From Denitrificimonas caeni DSM 24390 (GTDB lineage: Bacteria > Pseudomonadota > Gammaproteobacteria > Pseudomonadales > Pseudomonadaceae), in the NCBI RefSeq assembly GCF_000421765.1, contig NZ_ATXQ01000004.1, positions 124,001 through 188,000 on the forward strand: a DNA stretch of 64,000 nt, read 5' to 3'. The number at the start of each line of letters is the position of its first letter. Positions within the stretch are counted from its first letter, which is position 1. The position numbers were made by a program, and so were the translations under genes. The notes under the pieces are model-generated. The model had not been told where the DNA came from. It ran no database searches and saw nothing but the letters and a program-made list of their open reading frames with translations. Of this stretch, positions 25,480-36,520 are shown piece after piece.

Positions 25480-25612
25480 TCATGGATCAATGATGCTGTT
25501 TGCGTATTTTTTGTAAGTATCAATGAATCTATAGTAAGCGTTCGTCATTGGCGTTTATGGCTAGTCGCTCTACTTATTTTGCAGTAGCGCGAACAACGCA
25601 AATGATTAACGA

Positions 25613-25713
25613 GTACTGCGCAGTAGGTGTGATGAGCGAAGCCAGGGATGGCGCAGCGCCGGAGTTGAACCCAGGATGGGTTCATCGACGGATAAACACT
25701 TATTGCGCAGTAC
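25613..25713 (+). repeat. Type A structured repeat with alternative arms, copy A5
   Basis: Arms GTACTGCGCAGTA (25613-25625) and TATTGCGCAGTAC (25701-25713) pair over 13 bp with one G-T wobble. The core (GCC-agggat-GGC, then CAGCGCCGGAG, then GAACCC-aggat-GGGTTC) is close to that of A4 although the arms are different. Confidence 0.85.
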
Positions 25714-25775
25714 GATATGCATCGCACCAAACTGAAAATACTAGCGTTTAAGTGACGGTGTGAAGTTGAGAGGAT

Positions 25776-25801
25776 AAGGCTGCGGCTTGAGCCACAGCCT
25801 T
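25776..25801 (-). terminator. Terminator downstream of mscL
   Basis: AAGGCTGTGGCT and AGCCGCAGCCTT form a near-perfect stem on the minus strand, 30 bp after the mscL stop, with only a short T-poor tail (ATCCTCTC). Confidence 0.55.
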
Positions 25802-25830
25802 ATTATAGTGTTGGTTTTTATATTGCAGTG

Positions 25831-26250
25831 TTAGCTTTTATTTTGATTCTTAAGTAGATCACGGATTTCACTGAGCAAAACTTCTTCGTTGCTTGGTGCT
25901 TCTGGTTCAGCAGGTGCTTCTTCAGCGATTGCTTCTTCACGCTTAAGGCGGTTAATCACTTTAACGCCCATGAAAATTGCAAAGGCGACAATAATAAAAT
26001 CAATAATGCTTTGAAGAAACTTACCGTAAGCTAATACCACGGCTGGTAAGTCGCCTTCAGCGGCCTTCAAAGTGACAGCGAGGTCGGCAAAGTCAACACC
26101 GCCCACTAATACGCCGATTGGCGGCATTATAACGTCACCGACAAACGAGCTGACGATTTTACCGAAAGCAGCACCGATAATAATACCAACAGCCATATCA
26201 ACGACGTTGCCTTTAACTGCAAAGGTTTTGAATTCTTTTAAAATGCTCAT
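25831..26250 (-). CDS. mscL: Large-conductance mechanosensitive channel MscL
   Basis: MscL opens under membrane tension to release solutes on hypo-osmotic shock. The 139-residue subunit begins [22 protein letters not shown] with TM1 ([17 protein letters not shown]), a short periplasmic loop, TM2 ([20 protein letters not shown]) and a C-terminal helix ([12 protein letters not shown]), the standard plan. It is monocistronic. fpr next to mscL is also seen in P. aeruginosa. Confidence 0.96.
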   Translation of the reverse strand: MSILKEFKTFAVKGNVVDMAVGIIIGAAFGKIVSSFVGDVIMPPIGVLVGGVDFADLAVTLKAAEGDLPAVVLAYGKFLQSIIDFIIVAFAIFMGVKVINRLKREEAIAEEAPAEPEAPSNEEVLLSEIRDLLKNQNKS

Positions 26251-26428
26251 GCGCTTATATTCCCAGTTAAGTTAAAGCTTAAAGTTATTGAGGCGTCATT
26301 ATGCCGCGCTTTTCTATGCAGTTATATAGGGTAAAGGACAGATTAGTGTTAATCAAAGATTGCTGTATCTCGAACACAGCCTAACCCTCTAGACAGACGC
26401 TAAAGGGTTGGTTAAAAATGAAAGAGAG

Positions 26429-27397
26429 TTAGGTCGAGCGTGCGACAGCGAAGTTGGCGAGTTCGATCAAAGCATCGCGGTAGCCGGAAGCTGGGATATC
26501 GTCTAAGCAGGCAATGGCACGTTGCGCGTACTCTTGCGCAAGTTTGGCCGTGTAGTCCAAAGCGCCAGACGCTTCGACTGCAGCGCTGATTTCCGCTAGA
26601 TCTTCAATGCCACCTTGTTGAATGGCTTTGCGCACCAGTGCCGCTTGCTCAGGCGTGCCGTCGCGCATGGTGACAATCAGTGGCAGCGTTGGTTTACCTT
26701 CAGCGAGATCATCGCCGACGTTCTTGCCCAAAGTCTCAGCATCGCCGCGGTAGTCCAAGAGATCATCAACCAGTTGGAAAGCGATGCCCAGATTATCGCC
26801 ATAGGTGCGCAGGGCTTCTATTTGATTAGCTGGGGCTCCCGCTAAAACTGCAGCACTATGGGTTGATGCTTCAAACAGCATGGCCGTTTTGCCGCGAATC
26901 ACTTCCATATAGGTGGCTTCAGTCGTACTGGCATCACGTACCTTGGTGAGCTGTAAAACTTCACCTTCAGCGATGACGCGAGTGGCTTGTGAAATAATCT
27001 CCATCACCGGTAAAGAGCCGAGACGTACCATCATTTCAAATGAGCGGGCATATAAGAAGTCACCAACCAGAACGCTAGGAGCGTTACCCCACTTGGCATT
27101 GGCAGTTGAGCGGCCGCGGCGCAGGTCAGACTTATCCACAACATCATCATGTAATAATGTCGATGTATGCAAAAACTCAATAACAGCTGCAAGTAAACGC
27201 AGATCGTCGTCCTGTTTGCCTACAGCATTACCGGCCAATAAAACTAGTAGCGGGCGCAGACGTTTGCCGCCGGCAGAGATGATGTAATCACCGATTTTTT
27301 CTACCAGAGGGATTCGTGAAGAAAGCTGTTGTTTGATGAGGCTGTCTACTGCAGCAAAATCTTCAGCGACGATTTGGTAAAAAGCCTGTGGTTGCAT
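26429..27397 (-). CDS. ispB: Octaprenyl (polyprenyl) diphosphate synthase IspB
   Basis: IspB elongates isoprenoid diphosphates to make the side chain of ubiquinone. The 322-residue protein has both aspartate-rich motifs, LLHDDVVDKSDLRRG and FQLVDDLLDYRGD, plus GGKRLRPLL near the N-terminus. ATG 27397 (MQPQAFYQIV) has GGAG upstream; the longer frame to 27457 runs into the divergent promoter region. It diverges from rplU. Chain length (C40 or C45) cannot be read from sequence. Confidence 0.93.
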   Translation of the reverse strand: MQPQAFYQIVAEDFAAVDSLIKQQLSSRIPLVEKIGDYIISAGGKRLRPLLVLLAGNAVGKQDDDLRLLAAVIEFLHTSTLLHDDVVDKSDLRRGRSTANAKWGNAPSVLVGDFLYARSFEMMVRLGSLPVMEIISQATRVIAEGEVLQLTKVRDASTTEATYMEVIRGKTAMLFEASTHSAAVLAGAPANQIEALRTYGDNLGIAFQLVDDLLDYRGDAETLGKNVGDDLAEGKPTLPLIVTMRDGTPEQAALVRKAIQQGGIEDLAEISAAVEASGALDYTAKLAQEYAQRAIACLDDIPASGYRDALIELANFAVARST

Positions 27398-27476
27398 GAC
27401 TCTGCGTACTCCAATAAGGTTGAGCGGCATGCTATGAGGCGCGCGCCTTCCTGTCAAGGTAAGTGCATAGAGTGCT

Positions 27477-27505
27477 TGCGCCTAGATTGAACTGTGCGTA
27501 CAATT
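27477..27505 (+). promoter_or_regulatory. Sigma-70 promoter of rplU-rpmA
   Basis: TTGCGC (27477-27482), a 17-bp spacer and TACAAT (27500-27505) predict a start near 27512 and a leader of about 130 nt before rplU. Confidence 0.6.
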
Positions 27506-27641
27506 CGCGCTCCTGAACTTTACTTGGGCAACTCCCTGCCTTACGCAATTGCAGTGCGTCCTAATCCAATGCACAGCAGCCATGCCAACTGATACCTACT
27601 CTTATAAAACGTTGGGTGAGCAGGAATAACGGAGAGATACG

Positions 27642-27953
27642 ATGTACGCAGTAATTGTAACTGGCGGTAAGCAATACAAAGTCGCCGAAGGCGAATTTTT
27701 GAAGATTGAAAAACTGGACGTGCCAGTCGGCGAAGCTATTTCGTTTGACCGCGTTCTGTTAATCGGCAACGGCGAAGATGTGAAAATCGGTGCGCCAGTT
27801 GTTGACGGTGCTAAAGTGACAGCTGAAGTGATTGACCAAGGTCGTCACGATAAAGTAACTATTATCAAGTTTCGTCGTCGTAAGCACAGCATGAAGCGTC
27901 AGGGCCACCGTCAGTGGTACACTGAAGTTAAAATCACTGGTATTCAGGCTTAA
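27642..27953 (+). CDS. rplU: 50S ribosomal protein L21
   Basis: L21, 103 residues, binds 23S rRNA with L20 during 50S assembly. It begins [18 protein letters not shown] and ends with the basic [29 protein letters not shown] precedes the start. It forms an operon with rpmA 36 bp downstream. Confidence 0.98.
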   Translation: MYAVIVTGGKQYKVAEGEFLKIEKLDVPVGEAISFDRVLLIGNGEDVKIGAPVVDGAKVTAEVIDQGRHDKVTIIKFRRRKHSMKRQGHRQWYTEVKITGIQA

Positions 27954-27989
27954 TTGACTGAACCCCTACACTGATGGAGTGTTGATCTC

Positions 27990-28247
27990 ATGGCAACGAA
28001 AAAAGCTGGTGGTAGTACTCGTAACGGTCGCGATTCAGAAGCTAAACGCTTAGGCGTTAAGATGTACGGCGGCCAAACGGTTAAAGCAGGAAACATTATC
28101 GTGCGTCAGCGCGGTACAGAATTCCACCCGGGTCCTAATGTAGGCATGGGCAAAGATCACACCTTGTTTGCTAAAGAAGCAGGCGTGTTGAAATTTGAAG
28201 TTAAAGGTGCTTTTGGACGTCGCTACGTAAGCGTAGTTTCAGCCTAA
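27990..28247 (+). CDS. rpmA: 50S ribosomal protein L27
   Basis: L27, 85 residues, places its N-terminal tail ([19 protein letters not shown]) at the peptidyl transferase centre. The short-tail form without a processed extension is usual in proteobacteria. A terminator follows. Confidence 0.98.
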   Translation: MATKKAGGSTRNGRDSEAKRLGVKMYGGQTVKAGNIIVRQRGTEFHPGPNVGMGKDHTLFAKEAGVLKFEVKGAFGRRYVSVVSA

Positions 28248-28262
28248 GTAGCTTTACACGGA

Positions 28263-28291
28263 AAAGCCCTGTCATCTGACGGGGCTTTTTT
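28263..28291 (+). terminator. Rho-independent terminator of rplU-rpmA
   Basis: AAAGCCCTGTCA pairs with TGACGGGGCTTT (one T-G wobble), with a T-run after it. Confidence 0.85.
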
Positions 28292-28308
28292 GTTTGAGCA
28301 GGCAGTAA

Positions 28309-29604
<1,296 letters not shown>

Positions 29605-29616
29605 CTGATGGATGTG

Positions 29617-29642
29617 CTCGGCGTTTTTGCAAAAGCGCCGAG
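29617..29642 (+). other. Intercistronic hairpin between obgE and proB
   Basis: CTCGGCG (29617-29623) and CGCCGAG (29636-29642) flank TTTTGCAAAA, giving one long nearly continuous stem without a following U-run. It could stabilise or attenuate the obgE-proB transcript. Confidence 0.4.
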
Positions 29643-29667
29643 TGTTCAATTTCAACAGGATTGTGTT

Positions 29668-30786
29668 ATGCGTGACAAGGTGACAGGCGCTCAGCGCTGG
29701 GTAGTGAAAATTGGCAGTGCGTTGTTGACTGCTGATGGCCGAGGTCTGGACCGTAATGCTATGGCAATTTGGGTCCAGCAAATGGTTGCTCTGCGTCAGC
29801 AAGGCATTGACTTGGTGTTGGTCTCTTCTGGTGCTGTGGCGGCGGGAATGAGCCGCCTTGGTTGGCTAGAGCGCCCCAGTGCCATTCATGAATTGCAGGC
29901 CGCCGCCGCAGTCGGGCAGATGAGCTTAGTCAAAGCTTGGGAAAGCAGTTTTGCTGAGCACAATGAGCGTACCGCGCAGATTCTGTTAACCCACGATGAC
30001 TTGTCCGATCGCAAGCGTTATCTAAACGCACGCAGCACCTTGCGCACCTTGCTGGAGTTGGGTGTGATTCCGGTGATCAATGAAAACGATACAGTGGCCA
30101 CCGATGAAATTCGCTTTGGTGATAACGATACTTTAGCCGCTTTGGTGGCTAACTTGGTTGAAGCTGATTTACTGGTGATCCTGACCGATCGTGATGGTAT
30201 GTACGACGCCGATCCGAGCAAAAATCCAGATGCGCAGGTGATCTACGAAGCGCGTGCTGATGATCCAAAGCTTGATGCGATGGCCGGCGGCAGTGCTGGT
30301 GCTTTAGGGCGCGGAGGTATGCAAACTAAGCTCCGTGCGGCACGCTTAGCGGCGCGTTCAGGGGCTTACAGTGTGATTGTCGGTGGGCGCATTGAGCATG
30401 TTTTGGATCGACTGCATGCGGGTGAGCGTCTTGGCACTTTGTTGACGCCTGAGCAATGCCGCGATGGCGCGCGTAAGCAATGGTTGGCAGGTCATCTGCA
30501 AACCCGTGGCACTTTGACCCTTGATGCGGGTGCAGTAAAAGCCTTAGCCAGCGACCATAAAAGCTTGCTCCCGGTCGGTGTCACCGCTGTGGCAGGACAC
30601 TTTTTACGTGGCGAAATGGTGGTTTGTGTTGATGCGCAAGGCACTGAAGTGGCACGTGGTTTAAGCAACTACAGTGCAGCTGAAGCGAGCAAGATCATTG
30701 GCCTGTGCTCTGAAAGTATCGTAGAAACTTTAGGCTATATGGCCGAAGCGGAGCTGATTCATCGCGATAACTTAGTGGTGATTTAA
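29668..30786 (+). CDS. proB: Glutamate 5-kinase ProB
   Basis: ProB phosphorylates glutamate, the first step of proline synthesis. The 372-residue protein has the amino-acid kinase domain ([49 protein letters not shown]-like [12 protein letters not shown]) and a C-terminal PUA domain. ATG 29668 follows AGGA at 7 bp; the in-frame extension to 29608 runs through the intercistronic hairpin and is unlikely. proA is located separately at 33.8 kb. Confidence 0.95.
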   Translation: MRDKVTGAQRWVVKIGSALLTADGRGLDRNAMAIWVQQMVALRQQGIDLVLVSSGAVAAGMSRLGWLERPSAIHELQAAAAVGQMSLVKAWESSFAEHNERTAQILLTHDDLSDRKRYLNARSTLRTLLELGVIPVINENDTVATDEIRFGDNDTLAALVANLVEADLLVILTDRDGMYDADPSKNPDAQVIYEARADDPKLDAMAGGSAGALGRGGMQTKLRAARLAARSGAYSVIVGGRIEHVLDRLHAGERLGTLLTPEQCRDGARKQWLAGHLQTRGTLTLDAGAVKALASDHKSLLPVGVTAVAGHFLRGEMVVCVDAQGTEVARGLSNYSAAEASKIIGLCSESIVETLGYMAEAELIHRDNLVVI

Positions 30787-30826
30787 GCCTCCACTCTGCG
30801 TTTGAAACGCACATAGATCTGCTGAT

Positions 30827-30864
30827 AAAACCCGTGATAAGCCACAAGCTATCACGGGTTTTTT
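30827..30864. terminator. Bidirectional terminator between proB and nadE
   Basis: AAAACCCGTGATA (30827-30839) and TATCACGGGTTTT (30850-30862) form a 13-bp perfect stem with a T-run on each strand, between convergent genes. Confidence 0.85.
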
Positions 30865-30872
30865 AATGAAGC

Positions 30873-32516
30873 TTAATCACCACGCGCCCAAAGATTGCTG
30901 ATTGGGTAGCGACGGTCACTACCAAAGCTACGCTTGCTAATGCGCGGACCCACTGCGGCTTGGCGGCGTTTATATTCGTTAATATCGATCAAGCGTAAAA
31001 TCCGCATCACCATCTCTTGCTTAAAGCCCTTAGCAATAATGGCTTGTGCTGATAAGTCTTCTTCTACGTATAAACGCAGAATCTCATCAAGCACATCATA
31101 TGGCGGCAGACTGTCTTGATCTTTTTGGTCAGGCGATAACTCTGCGGATGGCGCGCGGGTAATCACCCGCTCAGGAATAACAGGACTTAAGCTATTGCGG
31201 TAGCGGGCGAGGCGATAGACCAAGCATTTAGGCAGGTCTTTTAGCAAAGCAAAGCCGCCGGCCATGTCGCCATATAGTGTCGCGTAACCGACCGCTGTTT
31301 CGCTTTTATTGCTGGTGGTCAGCACCAAATAACCATTTTTGTTGGACAGCGCCATCAATACATTGCCACGGCAACGGGCTTGCAGGTTTTCTTCTGTGGT
31401 GTCGTTGGCTATGGACGGCATCTGTGCAAACACCGGTTTTAGTGTTTCGATAAACGCTTCAACCATTGGTGCGATGGCAATGGTCTTATAATCAACGCCC
31501 ATAATACGTGCTTGTGCAGCGGCATCATCTTGACTGATCTGCGCAGTGTAATGATAAGGCATCATCACGGCTTGCACTTGCTCAGCGCCTAAAGCGTCGG
31601 CAGCAATGGCCAGAACCAAAGCAGAATCAATACCGCCGGACAAGCCAAGTAGCACGCCTTTAAAGCCGTTGTAGTTCACGTAGTCACGCAAGCTCAGCAT
31701 GAGCGCTTGATAGGCGCTAGCTTCCTCGCTGAGCAAGGGACTGATGGTGGTTTTTTCTACATGGCTGGTGGAATGGGTGAACTGCAGTTCTAGCGCACAG
31801 AGCTCTTCACTGAAAGCTGGCGCACGTTGACGCAGATTGCCTTGTGCATCCACGGCGCAGCTACCGCCATCAAAAATCAGATCATCCTGCGCGCCAACTT
31901 GATTGACATAAATAATTGGCATTTGCGCTTTCTGAGTCTGGCGGCTGAGCATCTGCTCGCGCTCAGTTTGTTTGTTTAAGTGATACGGCGAAGCATTGAG
32001 GCTGACGATCATCTGGGCATTGGCTGCACACGCCTGCTCAATAAACTCTGGCTGCCAGACATCCTCACAAATACCTAAAGCGATTTTCACCTGATTGATT
32101 TCAATGCATAACGCTTGATTATCAGGGGTGAAATAACGATTTTCATAAAATACTGTATCAGTCGGTAAAAACTGTTTTTTATACACCGCTTGAATTTGAC
32201 CTTGAAAAACATGGGCGCAGCAGTTGTAACGATGGCCTTGCTCAAGCCAAGGGTAACCCACTAAAACATGAAGATTATGTGGTAGCGCAGTGCACAGCCG
32301 CTCTAATGCGCGTTCAATACGCACTTGCATGCTGTCACGCAGTAGCAAGTCTTGTGCGTTATAACCACAGAGTGATAGCTCAGGAAAAACAATCAAATCA
32401 GCTTGCAAATGTTGTTTTGCCTGCACACTTGAATCAAGGATACGCTGCAGATTGCCGTCAATGTCGCCGACGCGCATATTTAATTGTGCCAGTACGATGC
32501 GCAGTGCAGTTGCCAT
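30873..32516 (-). CDS. nadE: Glutamine-dependent NAD+ synthetase NadE
   Basis: NadE amidates nicotinic acid adenine dinucleotide to NAD. This 547-residue form carries an N-terminal nitrilase-type glutaminase domain (Glu in FPELSLCGY, Lys in YKKQFLP, Cys in LGICEDVWQPE) and a C-terminal synthetase with PP-loop GLSGGIDSAL and the end KRSFGSDRRYPISN. The glutaminase domain channels ammonia from glutamine. P. aeruginosa, by contrast, is known for a short ammonia-dependent NadE. It completes NAD synthesis with nadA and nadD of this window. Confidence 0.95.
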   Translation of the reverse strand: MATALRIVLAQLNMRVGDIDGNLQRILDSSVQAKQHLQADLIVFPELSLCGYNAQDLLLRDSMQVRIERALERLCTALPHNLHVLVGYPWLEQGHRYNCCAHVFQGQIQAVYKKQFLPTDTVFYENRYFTPDNQALCIEINQVKIALGICEDVWQPEFIEQACAANAQMIVSLNASPYHLNKQTEREQMLSRQTQKAQMPIIYVNQVGAQDDLIFDGGSCAVDAQGNLRQRAPAFSEELCALELQFTHSTSHVEKTTISPLLSEEASAYQALMLSLRDYVNYNGFKGVLLGLSGGIDSALVLAIAADALGAEQVQAVMMPYHYTAQISQDDAAAQARIMGVDYKTIAIAPMVEAFIETLKPVFAQMPSIANDTTEENLQARCRGNVLMALSNKNGYLVLTTSNKSETAVGYATLYGDMAGGFALLKDLPKCLVYRLARYRNSLSPVIPERVITRAPSAELSPDQKDQDSLPPYDVLDEILRLYVEEDLSAQAIIAKGFKQEMVMRILRLIDINEYKRRQAAVGPRISKRSFGSDRRYPISNLWARGD

Positions 32517-32759
32517 GCTTAATCCTCAAAAATGATTAGAGCGCCAGTTTAGCAAAGCAAAGTGCTTGATGGGTTGTTACTGCGATAAATCGCCAGCGAG
32601 GGCTCTGACTGGGTGGTTTCGTAGTATTGTAAGTAGCTAGATCAATTGGCGTGTGTCGTCATGACTGGTAATGGTATGTCGTGCAAAGTGCTTGAGTCTT
32701 TGTATAAAATGCCGCTCAGTTTAGTACTCAATGACAGATTTGAATAAAAGAGAGTTGAT

Positions 32760-33518
32760 ATGCAGTTAAAAGATAAAGTGATCATTATCACCGGCGGTGG
32801 CCAAGGTTTAGGTCGTGCGATGGCTGAGTACTTGGCAGGAAAGGGCGCGCAATTAGCACTGGTCGATTTAGATCAAAGTAAGCTTGATGCAGCGGTTGCT
32901 GCCTGTCAGAGCCTTGGTGCACAAACGCGTGCGTATCTTTGTAACGTGGCCAATGAAGAGCAAGTTAACCATATGGTTGCGCAAGTGGCTGATGACTTCG
33001 GCGCGATTAACGGTTTAGTCAATAATGCCGGTATTTTGCGTGATGGTCTGACGATCCGTGTGAAAGATGGTGAGATGAGCAAAATGAGTCTGGCCAACTG
33101 GCAGGCGGTGATTGACGTTAATCTGACAGGTGTCTTCCTTTGTACCCGTGAAGTGGCCGCGAAGATGATTGAGTTAAACAATCATGGCGCTATCGTAAAT
33201 ATTTCTTCAATTTCACGTGCCGGTAATATGGGGCAAGCGAACTATTCTGCAGCTAAAGCAGGTGTGGCCGCGGATACTGTGGTGTGGGCAAAAGAGCTCG
33301 CGCGTTATGGCATTCGTGTAGCTGGCGTTGCGCCTGGCTTTATCGAAACTGAAATGACCTTAGGTATGAAGCCCGAAGCGTTGGAGAAAATGACTGCAGG
33401 CATTCCTTTGCGTCGCATGGGTAAGCCAGAAGAGATCGCCCACTCAGTCGCGTACATCTTTGAAAATGACTACTACACCGGTCGCATTCTTGAACTCGAT
33501 GGTGGTTTGCGTTTGTAA
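32760..33518 (+). CDS. Short-chain dehydrogenase/reductase, FabG-like
   Basis: A 252-residue SDR with the Rossmann motif TGGGQGLGRAMA (residues 11-22), NNAG (88-91), catalytic Ser149/150 in NISSIS, Tyr162 and Lys166 in NYSAAKAG, and GRILELDGGLRL at the C-terminus. Closest in character to 3-oxoacyl-ACP reductase family proteins, but the substrate is not determined, and it stands outside the fatty acid gene cluster. A TATAAA element lies about 60 bp upstream; an imperfect AAGCATT-type hairpin follows the gene. Confidence 0.8.
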   Translation: MQLKDKVIIITGGGQGLGRAMAEYLAGKGAQLALVDLDQSKLDAAVAACQSLGAQTRAYLCNVANEEQVNHMVAQVADDFGAINGLVNNAGILRDGLTIRVKDGEMSKMSLANWQAVIDVNLTGVFLCTREVAAKMIELNNHGAIVNISSISRAGNMGQANYSAAKAGVAADTVVWAKELARYGIRVAGVAPGFIETEMTLGMKPEALEKMTAGIPLRRMGKPEEIAHSVAYIFENDYYTGRILELDGGLRL

Positions 33519-33717
33519 TCAGCCACGTAAGCATTAGCAATTACTTATCGTCACTGCCAATGCTTAATTAATGATGTGAAAGTTATAAAGCCGCGTAAAA
33601 TTTATGCAGTGGCTATAAGACCAGCTGACTGGCTCACTTGATGTTTTAGTTGAGCGCAGTTGATTGAGCGTTTTTGTCCATTTTTAAACTATCTGTGCGT
33701 TTGTACTGCGACATCGC

Positions 33718-33723
33718 TATAAT
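33718..33723 (+). promoter_or_regulatory. Candidate -10 element of the proA operon
   Basis: A perfect TATAAT 36 bp before the proA ATG. No good -35 is seen at 16-18 bp, so this is tentative. Confidence 0.35.
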
Positions 33724-33759
33724 CCAGACCTATTTAACTTTTGACTTTGGTTTGATGCT

Positions 33760-35025
33760 ATGACCGAACTTGTTGTTGACTACATGCAGCGCCTTGGCGA
33801 GTCTGCGCGTGAGGCTTCGCGTGTGTTGGCAAGAGCCAGTACTGCGCAAAAAAATCAGGCTTTATTAGCCACAGCTGTTGCTTTAGATAAATCCCGTGAT
33901 GCTTTATTAGCGGCGAATGAGTTGGATATGCAGGCCGGCCGCGCCAATGGCTTAGACGATGCCATGCTTGATCGTCTGGCTTTAAGCTCCAAGCGCATTG
34001 ATGAGATGATTGAAGGCCTCAAGCAAGTGGCTGCACTGCCTGATCCAATCGGCGAGATCCGTGATATGCACTTTGTGCCGTCAGGGATCCAAGTCGGTAA
34101 GATGCGCGTGCCGCTAGGTGTGATTGGCATCATTTATGAGTCACGTCCTAACGTAACAGTGGAAGCGGCTAGCTTATGTATTAAGTCAGGTAACGCAACG
34201 ATTTTACGTGGCGGTTCTGAAGCGATTCATTCCAACCAAGCGATTGCTAAGTGCTTAAATGAAGGCTTGGCAGAAGCTGGTTTCCCGGCAACAGCAGTAC
34301 AAGTGGTGGAAACCACTGACCGTGCTGCAGTCGGCGCATTAATCACCATGCCTAAATACGTAGACGTGATTGTCCCGCGTGGTGGTAAAGGCTTAATTGA
34401 GCGTATCAGTCGTGATGCAAAGGTGCCGGTGATTAAGCATTTAGATGGAGTGTGCCATGTGTATGTCGATCAGGCCGCTGATGCAGAAAAAGCAATTCGT
34501 ATTGCCGATAACTCGAAAACTCAGCGTTATGCACCCTGCAATGCAATGGAAACCCTTTTAGTACATGAGTCGCAAGTCGACGCTGTATTGCGTCCGCTGT
34601 TTGATATTTATGAGGCTAAAAAGGTTGAATTGCGTGGCTGTGAGAAAACCTGCGCTTTATTTGTTGGACGAGTTAAGCCAGTTACTGCAGAAGATTGGGC
34701 AGCCGAGTACAATGCACCGATTCTAGCGATTCGTATTGTCGCATCGCTTGAAGAGGCGATTGAACACATCAATACCTACGGTTCTCAACATACCGATAGC
34801 ATTGTCACAGAAAACTTCACTGATGCACGTCGATTCTTAACCGAAGTAGACTCCAGCTCAGTGATGATTAATGCCTCAACCCGCTTTGCCGATGGTTTTG
34901 AATATGGGTTGGGCGCGGAGATTGGTATTTCCACTGATAAGCTGCATGCTCGTGGTCCTGTCGGTTTACTCGGCTTAACCAGTGAAAAGTATGTGGTGTT
35001 TGGTGACGGACACGTGCGTGGCTAA
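33760..35025 (+). CDS. proA: Gamma-glutamyl phosphate reductase ProA
   Basis: ProA reduces glutamyl-5-phosphate to the semialdehyde in proline synthesis. The 421-residue aldehyde-dehydrogenase-family protein has [28 protein letters not shown], the [13 protein letters not shown] loop and the catalytic Cys in [10 protein letters not shown]. It heads a long operon running to lipA; its last codons overlap nadD by 8 bp. Confidence 0.96.
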   Translation: MTELVVDYMQRLGESAREASRVLARASTAQKNQALLATAVALDKSRDALLAANELDMQAGRANGLDDAMLDRLALSSKRIDEMIEGLKQVAALPDPIGEIRDMHFVPSGIQVGKMRVPLGVIGIIYESRPNVTVEAASLCIKSGNATILRGGSEAIHSNQAIAKCLNEGLAEAGFPATAVQVVETTDRAAVGALITMPKYVDVIVPRGGKGLIERISRDAKVPVIKHLDGVCHVYVDQAADAEKAIRIADNSKTQRYAPCNAMETLLVHESQVDAVLRPLFDIYEAKKVELRGCEKTCALFVGRVKPVTAEDWAAEYNAPILAIRIVASLEEAIEHINTYGSQHTDSIVTENFTDARRFLTEVDSSSVMINASTRFADGFEYGLGAEIGISTDKLHARGPVGLLGLTSEKYVVFGDGHVRG

Positions 35026-35659
35026 GCGAATTGGTATGCTTGGCGGTACTTTTGATCCGGTGCATATCGGGCATTTGCGCAGCGCCTTGGAGGTTGCCGA
35101 AAGTTATGCACTCGATAAGCTGCTGTTGATTCCTAGTGCCCGGCCGCCACACAGAGACACTCCGCAAGTCAGTGCTCAGCAGCGCTTAGAAATGGTGCAG
35201 CTGGCAGTAGCGGATGTTGAAATGCTCAGTGTCGATGATCGCGAGTTACGTCGTGATAAACCGTCATGGAGCATTGATACCTTGTTATCATTGCGTGCTG
35301 AACTCGATGAGCAGGATCAATTGTTACTGATTTTAGGTTGGGATGCATTTTGCGGCTTGCCCAACTGGCATCGCTGGAGCGAGCTATTAGATTATTGTCA
35401 TATTTTAGTCTTGCAGCGTCCTGATGCAGATATTGAAGCGCCACAAGTCCTACGCGATTTAGTGGCTGCCAAAAGCGTGAGCGGTCCGCAAACTTTACAC
35501 GGCCCTAGTGGTCAAATCGCCTTTGTATGGCAAACACCGTTGGCTGTTTCAGCAACACAAATTAGACATTTATTAGCAACACAACGTTGCGTACGGTATT
35601 TGGTACCAGATACTGTTTTTAAATATATTTACGCTCACCGACTCTATCAAGAGTCATGA
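35018..35659 (+). CDS. nadD: Nicotinate-nucleotide adenylyltransferase NadD
   Basis: NadD adenylates nicotinate mononucleotide. The GTG at 35018 starts [19 protein letters not shown]; this gives 213 residues with the nucleotidyltransferase motif [11 protein letters not shown] near residues 9-19 and SATQIRHLL near the C-terminus. Longer in-frame starts lie within proA and lack conserved sequence. It overlaps the end of proA. Confidence 0.95.
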   Translation: MAKRIGMLGGTFDPVHIGHLRSALEVAESYALDKLLLIPSARPPHRDTPQVSAQQRLEMVQLAVADVEMLSVDDRELRRDKPSWSIDTLLSLRAELDEQDQLLLILGWDAFCGLPNWHRWSELLDYCHILVLQRPDADIEAPQVLRDLVAAKSVSGPQTLHGPSGQIAFVWQTPLAVSATQIRHLLATQRCVRYLVPDTVFKYIYAHRLYQES

Positions 35660-35680
35660 GCTTTTGAGGCTAGATACCCA

Positions 35681-36043
35681 ATGCAAAATGAACAACTTGT
35701 TAAAATAGTGACGGCTGCTTTAGAAGAAGTTAAAGCCAAAGACATCGTCACCATTGATGTACGTGGTAAAACCAGTATCACTGACTTTATGATTATCGCT
35801 TCAGGCGGTTCAGCGCGTCAGGTTAAGGCATTGGCAGAAAACGTTATCGACAAAGCGAAAGAAAATGGCGTTCGACCTGTTGGTAGTGAAGGTTTGGACG
35901 GTGGCGAGTGGGCCTTAATTGACTTAAATGATGTGGTGGTTCACGTCATGCAAGTTGAAACCCGTGAGCATTATGACTTAGAGCGTCTTTGGCAGGGCGC
36001 TGAGCAAAGCCGTGCACAACACAATGAGCAAGGCGCTGAGTAA
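35681..36043 (+). CDS. rsfS: Ribosomal silencing factor RsfS
   Basis: RsfS binds L14 and blocks joining of ribosomal subunits when nutrients are low. The 120-residue protein has the family segments [22 protein letters not shown] and [21 protein letters not shown]. rlmH begins on the next base after its stop. Confidence 0.95.
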   Translation: MQNEQLVKIVTAALEEVKAKDIVTIDVRGKTSITDFMIIASGGSARQVKALAENVIDKAKENGVRPVGSEGLDGGEWALIDLNDVVVHVMQVETREHYDLERLWQGAEQSRAQHNEQGAE

Positions 36044-36511
36044 GTGCGTATTCGCTTAATTGCTGTAGGTTCAAAGATGCCGCGTTGGGTTGAGGACGGT
36101 TGGCACGAATATGCTAAGCGTCTGCCCAGTGAGCTGCCTCTAGAGCTGGTGGAGATTCCTTTGAGCACGCGTGGGAAAAACGCCGATGTACAAAGGTTGA
36201 TTCGCCAAGAAGGTGATGCAATGTTGGCGAAAGTGCAACCGGGGGAGCGTATTGTCACTCTGGAAGTGCACGGCAAACCTTGGAGCACCGAGCAATTAGC
36301 CCAAGAGCTTGAGCGCTGGCGTTTAGAAGCACGCAATGTGAATCTAATGGTTGGCGGTCCTGAAGGCTTAGCGCCACAAGTGTGTGAGCGTAGTGAGCAA
36401 CGTTGGTCATTGTCGCCCCTGACACTACCGCACCCATTGGTACGAATTCTCCTCGGTGAGCAGATTTATCGTGCATGGACTGTGCTTAATGGTCATCCAT
36501 ATCATAAATAG
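36044..36511 (+). CDS. rlmH: 23S rRNA pseudouridine-1915 N3-methyltransferase RlmH
   Basis: A 155-residue SPOUT methyltransferase that modifies position 1915 of 23S rRNA in assembled 70S ribosomes. The SAM knot is seen as [12 protein letters not shown] and [19 protein letters not shown], ending NGHPYHK. The GTG start abuts the rsfS stop without a gap. Confidence 0.96.
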   Translation: MRIRLIAVGSKMPRWVEDGWHEYAKRLPSELPLELVEIPLSTRGKNADVQRLIRQEGDAMLAKVQPGERIVTLEVHGKPWSTEQLAQELERWRLEARNVNLMVGGPEGLAPQVCERSEQRWSLSPLTLPHPLVRILLGEQIYRAWTVLNGHPYHK

Positions 36512-36520
36512 TGGACGGGT

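Larger units (their letters stand above)
25355..25740. repeat. Divergent composite repeat with different arm sequences (locus III)
   Basis: One B-like and one A-like element joined by a 133-bp linker whose ends match those of locus II (CATGGATCAATGATGCTG at the start, GCAAATGATTAACGAG at the end) while its middle has diverged. The outer arms of both elements are unrelated to those at loci I and II, yet are self-complementary. It lies between the convergent fpr and mscL genes; no credible gene is seen in 25297-25830. Confidence 0.85.
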
